Below are positions 54,780 through 64,000 of a stretch of DNA of 64,000 bases, piece after piece. Numbering within the stretch: position 1 is the first letter of the stretch; each line of letters begins with the position of its first letter. A model generated the notes under the pieces. The model saw nothing but the letters and a program-made list of their open reading frames with translations, made no database searches and was not told the DNA's origin. Origin of the DNA: Leptospira meyeri (GTDB lineage: Bacteria; Spirochaetota; Leptospiria; Leptospirales; Leptospiraceae); assembly GCF_004368965.1 (NCBI RefSeq), contig NZ_SORO01000003.1, forward strand, positions 124,001 to 188,000. The letters are read 5' to 3'. Made by a program: the position numbers and the translations under genes.

Positions 54780-55984
54780 ATATGTTCTGCCATCAAATAA
54801 GTTAAACCGTATGTTCCAACCATTACGGTGAATAAAAAACTGAACCAAAAGAAAACTAGTCTAGTTTGTAGTATACCATATACGCCTGATTCAAAATTTC
54901 GATTAGGCAATCGAACCAAAGGAAGTACTTTGTTGAGTGCAATAAAGAAAAAGACAGCCCCAACGATCGGAAACAAAAACAAAAAGAACATCTTTTGTTT
55001 GATTGCTATTTCGATGACTTTTAAATCCAAAACAAATACTGGCGATAGCGGAAAAACAAATGCAACTAACAAAGCTAGTAAATACATGTATAAAGCTTTA
55101 TGACTCAAGGAAGATTTTTCCAAAATCTGTGAAATATTTCTTTTTCCAGCGTCCATACGCAAAATCCCCATGGAAAGAAAAACTAAAAGTTTCACTAAGA
55201 CCGTGGTTGCTAACAGAAAATAAAATACATCATCAGATACATCTAACCATAAGAACAAAGTTAACATACCAGTATGAAACAAAGCAACTTTCGCTGAAAT
55301 TCGACGAATGTCTTCACGGGAAAATAAAATTAATGTAGAGTAAAGAATAGTCAAAATTCCGATGAAAAGGAAGCCATTGGCGGCATTAATTATATGTGGA
55401 TTAATTTCACGTTCCAACTGAATGAGAGGTCGAATTGCAAGAACTACACTCACCGGAACAAATGACGCAATCAATGAAGAAATTTGACTAGGACTCTCTG
55501 CATAAGTATCGCCAACCCAAAAATGGTTTGGTACAAGCCCAAGTTTTCCGCTGTAACCGTAAACAGTCAAAAGGATTCCCGTTTCAATTAACAATCCACT
55601 CTGACCAACTAACCCTTGCTTTAGAGTCAAAAAGTCTAAGTTCTCCAAAGGAGTGGAGGCAAAAAGCAGGATAACAATCCCCAAAAAAGCCAAACCAAGT
55701 GCATATGAATTGATCAATAAAAACTTCCAGCCTACATGAAAAGACCGCTCCGTTCCACTAGAAGAAATTAACAAAGCCCCAAACAATGTTGATGCTTCAA
55801 TTAAAATCCACTTAAGTACAATGTTATCCGTAAACCAAGAGTAAAACAAGGAAGCAAAAAAACAAATTTTCAAAAGACTCCATAACCAAATCCGAGTTTG
55901 CCCTTTTGTTGGAGCAAATACAGAAACAAGAAAAATAATTACGAAGGCCAGAACTCCAGAAAAATAAAACAATTCTTTCATCAT
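54767..55984 (-). CDS. HyfF/NuoN-like antiporter subunit
   Basis: 405 residues with about 12 membrane helices. The antiporter-type segment LGLVPNHFWVGDTYAESPSQ and the following helix resemble the NuoL/M/N proton-channel core, and another helix contains LFSREDIRRISAKVALFHTG. It is the HyfF-type membrane subunit of the Ehr-like complex. The start overlaps the preceding stop (TGATGA), and its own stop overlaps the large-subunit start by 13 bases. Confidence 0.87.
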   Translation of the reverse strand: MMKELFYFSGVLAFVIIFLVSVFAPTKGQTRIWLWSLLKICFFASLFYSWFTDNIVLKWILIEASTLFGALLISSSGTERSFHVGWKFLLINSYALGLAFLGIVILLFASTPLENLDFLTLKQGLVGQSGLLIETGILLTVYGYSGKLGLVPNHFWVGDTYAESPSQISSLIASFVPVSVVLAIRPLIQLEREINPHIINAANGFLFIGILTILYSTLILFSREDIRRISAKVALFHTGMLTLFLWLDVSDDVFYFLLATTVLVKLLVFLSMGILRMDAGKRNISQILEKSSLSHKALYMYLLALLVAFVFPLSPVFVLDLKVIEIAIKQKMFFLFLFPIVGAVFFFIALNKVLPLVRLPNRNFESGVYGILQTRLVFFWFSFLFTVMVGTYGLTYLMAEHIWKR

Positions 55985-56592
55985 ATTTTTCTCTCCTTTG
56001 TATGCATATGAGGAGAGAGTTGCAGAATTCCTCCAGAAACGATAACAAGAATTGCATCCAAAAAGGAACCAAACTCCAGTCCGACGGGTAAACCTTTATC
56101 CAAGACCATAGTTAATACAAAAATTCCATTTTCAAAAACACAAAATCCAGCGATGAGAGCAAGCCAGTTTCGCCTAACAACGAAACAAAGGATTCCAACA
56201 TAGACGAGTAAGATTACGTAAATGAGTCCAATTTTATGGACGGGAATGGTAAGAACAGAAACTCCTTCTGTAATTTTCACTGCAAGAACCAAACCTAATA
56301 CCATAAACAACAGAGTTGCCAAATATCCAAATCGAGGGGCAGTACTCTCATTCATTTTTGATTTATTGGCTGTCCAATTCAAAACCCATGGAGTAAGGAT
56401 TCCTTTGAACAACACAACCATAACAATCAATGAAATTGCATGTACCCAATCACCTTCGTGGGTTTGCAAAACTGGAAATATCAAAAGAAACCCTTGAATA
56501 CTTAAGAAAAAAATAATTCGACTGAGTCGGTTTTCAACTAGAACAACAACTCCCGTGAGTAATAATAATAAATAGATAAAATCGTATATCAT
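55981..56592 (-). CDS. HyfE/NuoK-like membrane subunit
   Basis: 203 residues with about six membrane helices. The C-terminal part (ENGIFVLTMVLDKGLPVGLE, then GGILQLSPHMHTKE) is characteristic of hydrogenase-4 component E, which joins a NuoK-like core to extra helices. The motif HEGDWVHAISLIVMVVLFKG near residue 45 also fits. It lies between the NuoH-like and HyfF-like genes and overlaps the latter. Confidence 0.87.
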   Translation of the reverse strand: MIYDFIYLLLLLTGVVVLVENRLSRIIFFLSIQGFLLIFPVLQTHEGDWVHAISLIVMVVLFKGILTPWVLNWTANKSKMNESTAPRFGYLATLLFMVLGLVLAVKITEGVSVLTIPVHKIGLIYVILLVYVGILCFVVRRNWLALIAGFCVFENGIFVLTMVLDKGLPVGLEFGSFLDAILVIVSGGILQLSPHMHTKERKI

Positions 56593-56600
56593 GGTAATTC

Positions 56601-57479
56601 CTAAGACAATTTAACTAACGTGCCTAATATTAAAATAGCAATGAATGTTAGTCCCATAAATTCAGGGATCCAAGTCCATTTCCTACGAACGCTATTCGAT
56701 TCCCAAAAACCAAGTATGATTGCAAGTAAAATGACCATTGGAGCAATCATAAGTTCACGGGCAAAACTATCCAATACTTCGTTTTTAAATAACTTTGAAT
56801 GTTCCAGTGCCAATTTCACAAGAAAAACCAGCAATGTAGAAAGTTTGATTGAACTTGCCAATTCAAAGATTCCCAGCTGTTTTCCAGATGCTTCCAAAAT
56901 CATAGCTTCATGGACCATTGTTAATTCTAAATGTGTTCTTGGATCATCAAACGGTGGCTTTGCGAGCTCTGCAAGAATTGCAATGAAAGACAAAGACAAA
57001 AAGAGCAAACCAATCAACGCACCTTGCGGACTTACTGAAATTTCAATATGAGACTGGGCAGCAAGAATCATTAAAATAAAAGTAGGTTCTGCCATAACAG
57101 AAAGAAGGATTTCTCTTCCTGAGGCCATTCCACCAAATGACGATGCCCCCTCCATCGCAAAACTCACGTAAGAGAATCGATACAATGCTAGAAAAAAAGG
57201 AATTAGAATGAACGGCGCCCATTCAAATAATACAACACTCCAAATCATCACAGAAGAAAACAAAGCAACCCTTGGCGCCAAATGAGTAAAATCTGATATA
57301 TTGGTGTGTGAAATAGGATTCTTTCTTAGTGACTTATCAACTTCCCAAAAAAACTGTAACAGACTAGGTCCACGCCTACCTTGCGCATAAGCTCTCACTT
57401 TCCTAATAATACCTGTTAGTAGAAATGGAAGGACAAGAAACAAAACAAAAAGATAAATATAGTATAAGATTGAATTCAT
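56601..57479 (-). CDS. HyfC/NuoH-like membrane subunit
   Basis: 292 residues, about eight membrane helices. The NuoH/formate hydrogenlyase subunit 4 signature is clear: QGRRGPSLLQFFWEVDKSLR near the N-terminus, AELAKPPFDDPRTHLELTMV, HEAMILEASGKQLGIFELA. Conserved acidic residues on the quinone/proton path are kept. This subunit links the soluble arm to the membrane arm. It starts one base before the HyfB-like stop. Confidence 0.92.
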   Translation of the reverse strand: MNSILYYIYLFVLFLVLPFLLTGIIRKVRAYAQGRRGPSLLQFFWEVDKSLRKNPISHTNISDFTHLAPRVALFSSVMIWSVVLFEWAPFILIPFFLALYRFSYVSFAMEGASSFGGMASGREILLSVMAEPTFILMILAAQSHIEISVSPQGALIGLLFLSLSFIAILAELAKPPFDDPRTHLELTMVHEAMILEASGKQLGIFELASSIKLSTLLVFLVKLALEHSKLFKNEVLDSFARELMIAPMVILLAIILGFWESNSVRRKWTWIPEFMGLTFIAILILGTLVKLS

Positions 57480-59225
57480 CTACAGACCTCCAAAATCACC
57501 CAAAATCAAAAGCGAAAAAATGAAGATCAAAAACATAGAAGAGATTGCGAGGTATTTACTCACATCTTCCTCTTTTGGATGATTCGTAGCGGATACAAAC
57601 CGTGTTCCAAAATGAAACACAGAAGAAATTCCTTTGATAAGGAACGAATCAACTTTTGATTCTCCTGCTTTATTTAAAAAATATCTTCCAAGAGAATTTC
57701 TTAATGGTTCAGAGAAAACGGATGTTGGAATTGAAAGTTCATGACCACTATAACCACCTCCACAATCCCAGTTTTTTGTTTTTTGTTCCCCATATTTTTT
57801 CAATTGATAACGATCATACAAACGAAAAACAAACACAACACCAATGGTTACATATGAAACAATTGATAATGTCCAAAACCACTCTGCTAACTGCGGATCA
57901 ACAAATGGACTAAGCATCGGAAGTTTAACAAAGTATGGCATCGCTAAAGGAAATACAAAAATAACCAAAGATAAACTAAATAACGAAATCTTCACCCATC
58001 TCCTTTTTTGTGGTCCAAATGGTTGGATATTGATATCCTTACCAGGGATTGACAAAAATAAACTCAAGAACAACTTTATATGTGTAAATCCACCGAGGAC
58101 AATACCAAAGAAAATAAATATCATCGAAGGCAAAAGAAAAATTGAACGTCCAATCGGCATATCCAAGATACGTGCATTTAAATAAAAGTAAGTAGCTTCA
58201 GAAACAAAGCCCAAAGTCCCAGGAAGGACCGCATAACTAAAAGTTCCTGCTCCAACTAACAATGGAGAGATTCCTAGTAACCGACCAATGCCCTTTAACT
58301 CGTCGCTTGAACTTGAATTTTTTAGTCTTGCTACCATTCCGATTGAAAACAATTGAAATGTTTTGGAAAAGGAATGATGAAATAATCCAAGAAAAAACAA
58401 TATTCGAAACGAATTGCTCAAATTCATCAAATCCGAGTCAACCGAAAATTGAAACATCCCAGCAATGATCAAACATAACCATAGGAAGTTAATCGATTCC
58501 ACTGAACTATATGCTAATGATATTTTTGGATCCTTGTGAAAGAAACTAGTAATCCCACCAAAAAAAATTCCGAGGGCAGCAAGTGGGAACAAAATTTGAT
58601 AAATGATCGGATCCAATTGGTTTGGAAGAACGTATCTGTAAAACAATAACAAAGGAAATACTTCGAGAACCCCAGCGAAGGAACCAAGTGCATGCGAAGG
58701 GCCTCCTTCATTTACCTTAGGAATCCACAAGTGGAATCCAGAAAATCCAGACTTAATCAAAAGACCAATCAAAAGTAAGATGATTCCGACATTATCTCCA
58801 TCGGGTAACATAACCCAGGCGGAAAGAAACAAGGCAGCGATACCAGAAGCAAGTAGCAATGATCCCAGACTTTCGATCTGTTTTTTTCCAAACTCTGTTC
58901 CTGAATAAATCAGAATAGTGGAAAAAGAGGTCACTTCCAAGGCAATGGGAAGAATAAGCGACTTACCAGATAAATAACAAACACCAAGGGCTGACCAGAA
59001 AATAACATATCCGATGGTGACCTTGTTTTTTTCTTTCGGTTCATAAGACTGAACCAACATAAAAGAAGAAAAACCGATATAAGCTTGAATGACAAGGCCA
59101 ACCAAAATTGGAAAGTCAACAGACAATACATCATAATTGGAAAATAAGAATATAGCAAGCGGCAAAAGCGCAGATATACCTACCAAAATCGATCTGAAGA
59201 TTGAAATTCTTTCATCTTCTAACAT
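57480..59225 (-). CDS. HyfB/NuoL-like antiporter subunit
   Basis: 581 residues, about 14-16 membrane helices. The antiporter core reads HLWIPKVNEGGPSHALGSFA, and the C-terminal TKNWDCGGGYSGHELSIPTS is typical for HyfB and Mbh-type subunits. After GGPSHALGSFAGV the position that carries the conserved channel Lys in NuoL-type subunits appears as hydrophobic or acidic residues (LEVFPLLL), so proton transfer through it may differ. It is the first large gene of the complex, 38 bases after a small secreted protein. Confidence 0.88.
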   Translation of the reverse strand: MLEDERISIFRSILVGISALLPLAIFLFSNYDVLSVDFPILVGLVIQAYIGFSSFMLVQSYEPKEKNKVTIGYVIFWSALGVCYLSGKSLILPIALEVTSFSTILIYSGTEFGKKQIESLGSLLLASGIAALFLSAWVMLPDGDNVGIILLLIGLLIKSGFSGFHLWIPKVNEGGPSHALGSFAGVLEVFPLLLFYRYVLPNQLDPIIYQILFPLAALGIFFGGITSFFHKDPKISLAYSSVESINFLWLCLIIAGMFQFSVDSDLMNLSNSFRILFFLGLFHHSFSKTFQLFSIGMVARLKNSSSSDELKGIGRLLGISPLLVGAGTFSYAVLPGTLGFVSEATYFYLNARILDMPIGRSIFLLPSMIFIFFGIVLGGFTHIKLFLSLFLSIPGKDINIQPFGPQKRRWVKISLFSLSLVIFVFPLAMPYFVKLPMLSPFVDPQLAEWFWTLSIVSYVTIGVVFVFRLYDRYQLKKYGEQKTKNWDCGGGYSGHELSIPTSVFSEPLRNSLGRYFLNKAGESKVDSFLIKGISSVFHFGTRFVSATNHPKEEDVSKYLAISSMFLIFIFSLLILGDFGGL

Positions 59226-59263
59226 AACTACCTCAAAAATTAAATTTTAAAGAAATAAGTTTG

Positions 59264-59548
59264 TTATGTAAATTTGGGAGATCCCCGACGATCAGGGAAC
59301 TTAATAGAAACTATATTATACGTAAGTAAAGCAGCAAATGAAAAAGAATAAAACTGAAAGACGGAAACGGAAACAGGGAGTGTGGGAATATAAAGAAAAC
59401 CCTCTTCTTCGCTAGGTGGTTCTTCGGAATTGTTTTCAGAGATGAAAACTTCACCTGACTCGGTAAACTCCGCAATAGAAGTCCAGGCTTGTGACTTACC
59501 GAATACTAAAACTGATACAATTAGTATGAAAAATATACGTGCTAACAA
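59264..59548 (-). CDS. Small exported protein upstream of the Ehr-like operon
   Basis: 94 residues from a TTG start with AAGG about nine bases upstream. The N-terminus (IFFILIVSVLVFGKSQAW) is a signal peptide and a second hydrophobic stretch (VFQFYSFSFAALLTYNIVSI) could anchor it. The centre is acidic (ENNSEEPPSEEEG). It overlaps nothing on its strand and lies 38 bases before the HyfB-like gene, so it is probably the first gene of the operon. No known family. Confidence 0.6.
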   Translation of the reverse strand: MLARIFFILIVSVLVFGKSQAWTSIAEFTESGEVFISENNSEEPPSEEEGFLYIPTLPVSVSVFQFYSFSFAALLTYNIVSIKFPDRRGSPKFT

Positions 59549-59606
59549 TCAGTTTTACCTTAATCTTGATATTCTTGACTGTCTTATATATGGGAAGTTA
59601 TTTTTA

Positions 59607-60311
59607 GTGAGCAAAGAAAAAAAAGAGTCTGTCATAAAAACAGCCATCCAAATTAAAAATGTAAACAAAAGTTTCCAACAAGGAGAGACAATCTTCCCCG
59701 TTTTGAATGACATTTCATTCGAAATTGCAGAGAAAAAACTCGTTACGTTAATGGGTCCGTCAGGGAGCGGCAAATCAACACTTCTAAATCTCCTATCTGC
59801 AATTGAATCTGCAGATTCTGGACAAATCAATGTATTTGGAAACCAACTCATCGGCGCAACTGAAAAAGACCTTACCATTTACAGACGAAAAACAATTGGA
59901 ATCGTCTTTCAATTTTTTCATTTATTCCCTTATCTCTCAGCTGTTGAAAATGTTTCTTTGCCTCTGTATCTTTCCGGTACACCGAAAAAGATCGCTGAAT
60001 CCAAGGCAAAAGAGGTCCTTTCCCTAGTAGGACTAGACCGCAGAAAAGAGTTTACCCCAAAAGAAATGTCTGGGGGAGAAAAACAAAGAGTATCAATTGC
60101 AAGAGCCATTGTTCACCAACCCAAACTAATCCTTGCCGATGAACCAACCGGCAACTTGGACTCCCAATCTTCGGAAATGATAATGGAACTATTCACTCGA
60201 TGTGTAAAAGACTTAGGTATAACCGTATTTCTTGTTACACACAATGAACAAATTGGTCAATCTGGAGACATTAATCTGCGGATGTTAGATGGAAAGATCA
60301 AATCAAAATGA
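59607..60311 (+). CDS. ABC transporter ATPase, LolD/MacB type
   Basis: 234 residues from GTG 59607; the longer frame upstream of it covers the divergent small-protein gene and lacks family sequence. Walker A GPSGSGKSTLLNLL, Q-loop FQFFHLFPYL, signature MSGGEKQRVSIARAI and Walker B LILADEPTGNLDS are complete. It overlaps the permease gene by four bases. Such ATPases drive lipoprotein release or peptide/antibiotic export. Confidence 0.93.
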   Translation: MSKEKKESVIKTAIQIKNVNKSFQQGETIFPVLNDISFEIAEKKLVTLMGPSGSGKSTLLNLLSAIESADSGQINVFGNQLIGATEKDLTIYRRKTIGIVFQFFHLFPYLSAVENVSLPLYLSGTPKKIAESKAKEVLSLVGLDRRKEFTPKEMSGGEKQRVSIARAIVHQPKLILADEPTGNLDSQSSEMIMELFTRCVKDLGITVFLVTHNEQIGQSGDINLRMLDGKIKSK

Positions 60312-62767
60312 AAATGATATATTATTCATTTATACTTGGGTATTTCAAGGACCACTTCCCAAAAATGTTGCTTTCTATCGGAGGCATTAGTCTAGGGATT
60401 GCCTTATTTGTAAGCACCCAAATTAATTCATGGAGAGCTGAACAAAGTGTTCTAGACCAAATGATTGGGTATTCTTCAGAAAATTTTGTTGGAAGGTATG
60501 TTGCAAATAACCAAAACCAAGGAGCAAATGATCGATTTTTAAAAATACTGGAATCAAATATTCCTGAAAACATTCGGATCGAACCCGAGTTACTGACAAA
60601 AGCGACGTATTCAATAACAAACAATCAAATACATAGTATCCCTGTCATTGGAAGAGATATCCTTCAGACAAAGATCATAAGCCCCGAAAAAGATCCCCTG
60701 GAAAAAATCCCAAAATATTTATTAAGCCGTGCCCTTGCCAACCAATTAAAAATAAATACTGGCCATATAACTTTATCTATATGTGAAAAAGATATCCAAC
60801 TTCAAAAAGACAACTTTAACATTTTACCAATGGAAGGAATTTTTCTGGTTATGGATATCAGTAGATTACAATCCATTTGCGACAAACAAAAACAACTTAC
60901 TTCCATTTGGCTAATCGATGAAGAAAACAAAACACCTTTGTCAAAGATACAAATTATAAAATCGGAAGAATGGACTTACGAAACAAAAGACCAGATTATA
61001 GAACGGGCCGGAGTTGTTTTAAGTTCCCTCAAAATAAACCTAACGATCGTTTCACTAGTATCCGTTCTGATATCATTTTTTATGGTCTCAAATATGTTTA
61101 CCGGCCTGTATTTATCCAGGAAAAGGGAATTCGGAATTTTTTTATCGATTGGATCAAGTAAAAGAAACAACTTTTTATTATTTCTAACCCAAGCCATAGT
61201 GATTGGCATTTTAGGAGGGATTGCCGGAGTTTTATTAGGTATTTTGATTGCCAACACTAACTTCTTTACAACAGTAAATACAATCACTGATACCAACCAA
61301 ATCAGTTCCTACCGAACTATACCAATCTCTGTCATTTTATTTGGACTTACTATTTCCATCCTTGGATCCATTATCGCATCGATTTATAATTCTTATAAAT
61401 CGTTTCAAATTTTACCCATTGATTTGATCAGGGAAAAAGATACTGGAAATTCTACACACCTCTTTGGATTTTCCCAAAAATCGAACCTTTTTTTCTCTCT
61501 CTTATCTTTGTTTTTTGGAATTTCCTTAGGCCTTGTTCATATCGCCAAACAAATCCTTCCAGGAATAATCGGCATAGGATTTGTTATCTTCGCATTTGTA
61601 CTGTTAAATTTTTTATGTTTACCCTTTATTATACAGCAGATCGACATTTTTTTGTCAAAGTTCCGATTTCAACCAAGTGCTAAAATTGGATTAAAAGAAA
61701 TTCAATCTGAACCTTGGAAACATGGACTCACTGCCTCAACGATTATGTTGTCGAGTTCACTTGTCCTTACTCTCACGAGTCTGACTGAAAGTTACGAGCA
61801 ATCCGTTGTTCGTTGGGTGAATGAAGAAAACAAATCAGACTTTTCACTTATTAGTGAAAAAAAAATGAACTCTGGAGAGCCTGGTGTTCCAGTTTTTCTT
61901 TTAGAAAAATTGACCAAAGACCCAAACTTTTCGGCAATTGAACCATTCTTCATTGATTCCAAATTCATTGTGAACGGAAAATATTATACCTTACATGTAT
62001 TCCACTTTCCTAGCCAATACAATAAAAACGAAATTATTGTTTCAAAAAACTTATGCTTTTTAGATCACATTTGCAAAGGTGATTTGATCAACATTAATAC
62101 AGAGAAAGAATCACGATTACCGATTAAAATCCAGGATACAAGGGAACACTTTTTTTCTGAAAGAGGTACCATCATGATGGACTACTCTTTTTTTCAGAAA
62201 AAATTTGATGTTAAGTTCTTAAACTCCATAAGAATTACAGTAAACAAAAATACTTCGAAAGAAGATACGATCAAACTACTAACAAAAATTACAGAAAAAT
62301 ACGATTTAAAGTATATTAACCAAATAGAATTAAAAAAACTTTACCTTGAAGGAATGAGCAAAGTCTTCTCCATTCTCGATACATTAAAGATATCTGCACT
62401 TATCATATCAATTTTGGCGCTAACAACTTCGCTCGTTTATTTTATCAGAGAAAAATCACAAATGTTAGCTGGATTAAAATCAATTGGGATGAATTCATTT
62501 CAAATGTTTCAAATGATCTACTACCAGGCCCTATTTCTTGTTTCCTTTGGAATCTTGTCTGGAATTCTTAATAGTATTGTTTTATCGCCAATTGTCATTT
62601 TTGGAATCAATCGAAATGCCTTTGGTTGGGTTCTTGATTTTCAATACCCATTCTCATTTGTAGTAAAACTCCCGATAATAATACCCGCAATTACATTTAT
62701 AATTTGCTTGATACCCTTCCATTTTCTAAAACAAATGAATATTTCAAAAGAATTGAAATATGAATAA
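60308..62767 (+). CDS. ABC transporter permease, FtsX/MacB type
   Basis: 819 residues. An N-terminal helix (MLLSIGGISLGIALFVSTQI) is followed by a large extracytoplasmic part and two blocks of FtsX-like helices (VSLVSVLISFFMVSNMFTGL; then ISALIISILALTTSLVYFIR and the final IIIPAITFIICLIPFHFL). This double-length design resembles LolE or the fused DevC/MacB permeases. It works with the ATPase encoded just before it. The substrate is unknown. Confidence 0.9.
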   Translation: MKMIYYSFILGYFKDHFPKMLLSIGGISLGIALFVSTQINSWRAEQSVLDQMIGYSSENFVGRYVANNQNQGANDRFLKILESNIPENIRIEPELLTKATYSITNNQIHSIPVIGRDILQTKIISPEKDPLEKIPKYLLSRALANQLKINTGHITLSICEKDIQLQKDNFNILPMEGIFLVMDISRLQSICDKQKQLTSIWLIDEENKTPLSKIQIIKSEEWTYETKDQIIERAGVVLSSLKINLTIVSLVSVLISFFMVSNMFTGLYLSRKREFGIFLSIGSSKRNNFLLFLTQAIVIGILGGIAGVLLGILIANTNFFTTVNTITDTNQISSYRTIPISVILFGLTISILGSIIASIYNSYKSFQILPIDLIREKDTGNSTHLFGFSQKSNLFFSLLSLFFGISLGLVHIAKQILPGIIGIGFVIFAFVLLNFLCLPFIIQQIDIFLSKFRFQPSAKIGLKEIQSEPWKHGLTASTIMLSSSLVLTLTSLTESYEQSVVRWVNEENKSDFSLISEKKMNSGEPGVPVFLLEKLTKDPNFSAIEPFFIDSKFIVNGKYYTLHVFHFPSQYNKNEIIVSKNLCFLDHICKGDLININTEKESRLPIKIQDTREHFFSERGTIMMDYSFFQKKFDVKFLNSIRITVNKNTSKEDTIKLLTKITEKYDLKYINQIELKKLYLEGMSKVFSILDTLKISALIISILALTTSLVYFIREKSQMLAGLKSIGMNSFQMFQMIYYQALFLVSFGILSGILNSIVLSPIVIFGINRNAFGWVLDFQYPFSFVVKLPIIIPAITFIICLIPFHFLKQMNISKELKYE

Positions 62768-62804
62768 TTCTTTACCGAAAAGGTGCTATCTGTAACTTTT
62801 ATTT

Positions 62805-63713
62805 ATGGCAGGAAGTATCAAAGTTTGTTTGGAACTGGCAGATATGATTCGAAAAGAAAATCTCGAATCAAGGGAAAAAATCCCTACTTCCGATACACAC
62901 TTACGAGTTTGGTCTTCCCAACTTTCTAGAACGGAAGAAGATCTACGAAAACTACTGACAGCACTTAGAGACAGTCATTATATTTTTATAGTTTCAGTTG
63001 TTGCACCAGATCCAAATTTGTTTGTTTACGGAGAAGATGCTTATGTTTTTGCCGAGCCATTCATACTAAATGAACTAAAAAAGCATTCTGAAGATTCGTT
63101 AGAAAAACTATACGAAGCAAGTAATTACAAAAGAAAATCTGCGTTTCAAATAACAAGAGAGTTGTTTCCAAAAATCAAAGAATTTAACAACACTCCTCTT
63201 GGACGTTCCATCAATGTTTCAGTAATGCTTGAAGAGTTTCAACGAATGCTCACGGCACAAAGTTATGAATACACTGACCAATGGAGAAGAAACAAACTCC
63301 AAGAAATTTTCAAAGATGAAATTAATGCAGCTGAAGAATTAGCAAATGTAACTTCTGCTCGAGACATGGATCCGACAAAACGAGCTGTCGACCAACTAAA
63401 AGAACAAGGACCAAAAGAGAAGATTGATCAAAATTGGGTCAAAGCAAAAGAGAACTTTTCAACTGAGTTCTTATTACGTGTTCATTTTAGAAAATATGAA
63501 TTTGATGTAGTCAAAAAACTAATTCAAACAGGTAAACTAAAAGAAGAAAAAGATATAAAGTATGTTCGGGACACTCTGCAATTAATGGAGAATCGAATGG
63601 AGCAAGATAATCTTTTAAAAAGATACGCAACAGAAATGATAGAACTTAGGCGGTATGCCCAAGCAAAGTTGAATTTGCTCAGACAAAGCGTTGGATCAAA
63701 ACAAGAAAGCTAA
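62805..63713 (+). CDS. Hypothetical helical protein
   Basis: 302 residues without signal peptide or membrane segment. A possible helix-turn-helix-like start (IKVCLELADMIRKENLESRE) and a long charged helical C-terminal half (TLQLMENRMEQDNLLKRYAT) are visible. The pattern of short basic and acidic helices suggests a coiled or oligomeric cytoplasmic protein. No family is recognised. It is separated by 37 bases from the ABC permease gene and may share its transcript. Confidence 0.72.
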   Translation: MAGSIKVCLELADMIRKENLESREKIPTSDTHLRVWSSQLSRTEEDLRKLLTALRDSHYIFIVSVVAPDPNLFVYGEDAYVFAEPFILNELKKHSEDSLEKLYEASNYKRKSAFQITRELFPKIKEFNNTPLGRSINVSVMLEEFQRMLTAQSYEYTDQWRRNKLQEIFKDEINAAEELANVTSARDMDPTKRAVDQLKEQGPKEKIDQNWVKAKENFSTEFLLRVHFRKYEFDVVKKLIQTGKLKEEKDIKYVRDTLQLMENRMEQDNLLKRYATEMIELRRYAQAKLNLLRQSVGSKQES

Positions 63714-63715
63714 AC

Positions 63716-64000
63716 TTAATTTTTAAGCCAACCCGACTTATCTAACTGGATGTACACCTGAAAGAAAAATACAACCAAACTTATAAATATCATTCGTCTT
63801 TTTAGAGAGAATTGACTGATGGTGTGGTTTTGTTTTTCAGGTAAATACAGTAAGTATATAATTAAATTTACATTAAAAAACAGACCCAAAAATTCTGGCG
63901 AAAGAATGGGAATTTTACTTTTAATAGCAGGAATGTAAGTTGCGATTAAAACCAACAAACTTGGGCCAAAATACAATGGAGTTTTTAAATTCCACAACCT
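63716..64000 (-). CDS. Membrane protein, 5' end outside the window
   Basis: The frame is open at the window edge (the codon before the apparent TTG start at 63997 is sense), so this is probably the C-terminal part of a longer gene. The visible 94 residues include hydrophobic segments (LLVLIATYIPAI, LGLFFNVNLIIYLLYL, FISLVVFFFQVYIQL). No family is recognised. It is convergent with the hypothetical gene to its left, two bases away. Confidence 0.55.
   Translation of the reverse strand, partial: RLWNLKTPLYFGPSLLVLIATYIPAIKSKIPILSPEFLGLFFNVNLIIYLLYLPEKQNHTISQFSLKRRMIFISLVVFFFQVYIQLDKSGWLKN

Noticed and set aside
59430..59606. N-terminal extension of the ABC ATPase frame
   Set aside because: The sequence does not look like an ABC protein and covers the divergent small exported gene; GTG 59607 begins just before the family-typical region.

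Overview
The window is an A+T-rich, densely packed bacterial chromosome segment that reads best as a Leptospira genome, probably of the saprophytic lineage. This rests on the mix of spirochaete-style TPR and lipoproteins, several class III nucleotide cyclases, the chemotaxis set and a spirochaete-like housekeeping repertoire. The genus is inferred from gene content; no rRNA is present to confirm it. No insertion sequence, prophage, CRISPR array or rRNA operon was seen, and no stretch longer than 300 bases lacks a gene.
Layout. 1-10.4 kb: rpiB with a secreted lectin-like protein, a ribbon-helix-helix/PIN-like pair, TPR proteins, a large membrane protein and a phosphoglycerate-mutase-like metalloenzyme. 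10.4-12.5 kb: a methyltransferase, a minimal UvrD-type helicase and tRNA-Val(GAC). 12.6-16.9 kb: a polysaccharide O-acylation cluster (polytopic protein, two SGNH proteins, MBOAT) closed by a clear terminator. 17-28.9 kb: a long leftward run with lemA, a NamZ-like muramidase, tyrA, pheA, scpB, scpA, cheY, cheB, a cheA with a CheC-like tail, cheW, 5-FTHF cyclo-ligase, zapA and a coiled-coil ZapB-like protein. 29-34.6 kb: rplT, rpmI, infC, a hypothetical protein, thrS, and a tetR/hydrolase pair preceded by two palindromic operators.
34.7-41.2 kb: a ferredoxin-cyclase-globin-like fusion, an ABC half-transporter with a degenerate ATPase domain, and a large GH94-type phosphorylase. 41.2-45.8 kb: PII and ammonium transporter genes facing a photolyase/ClpS-like/AlkD operon across a 294-base gap that holds two divergent sigma-54-type promoter matches. 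45.8-52.5 kb: two more cyclases, an RNA methyltransferase, a SpoIID-like lipoprotein and an HDOD protein. 52.5-59.5 kb: an operon for a membrane complex resembling hydrogenase-4/complex I, in which every [NiFe] ligand and all proximal Fe-S cysteines appear to be missing. It ends in a cyclase with a pseudo-receiver. 59.6-64 kb: an ABC exporter of the LolD/MacB type and hypothetical proteins.
The strongest candidates for new biology are the cofactor-less Ehr-like complex joined to a pseudo-receiver cyclase, the ferredoxin-cyclase-globin fusion, the CheA with a built-in CheC-type phosphatase motif, and the divergent sigma-54 promoters beside amt.
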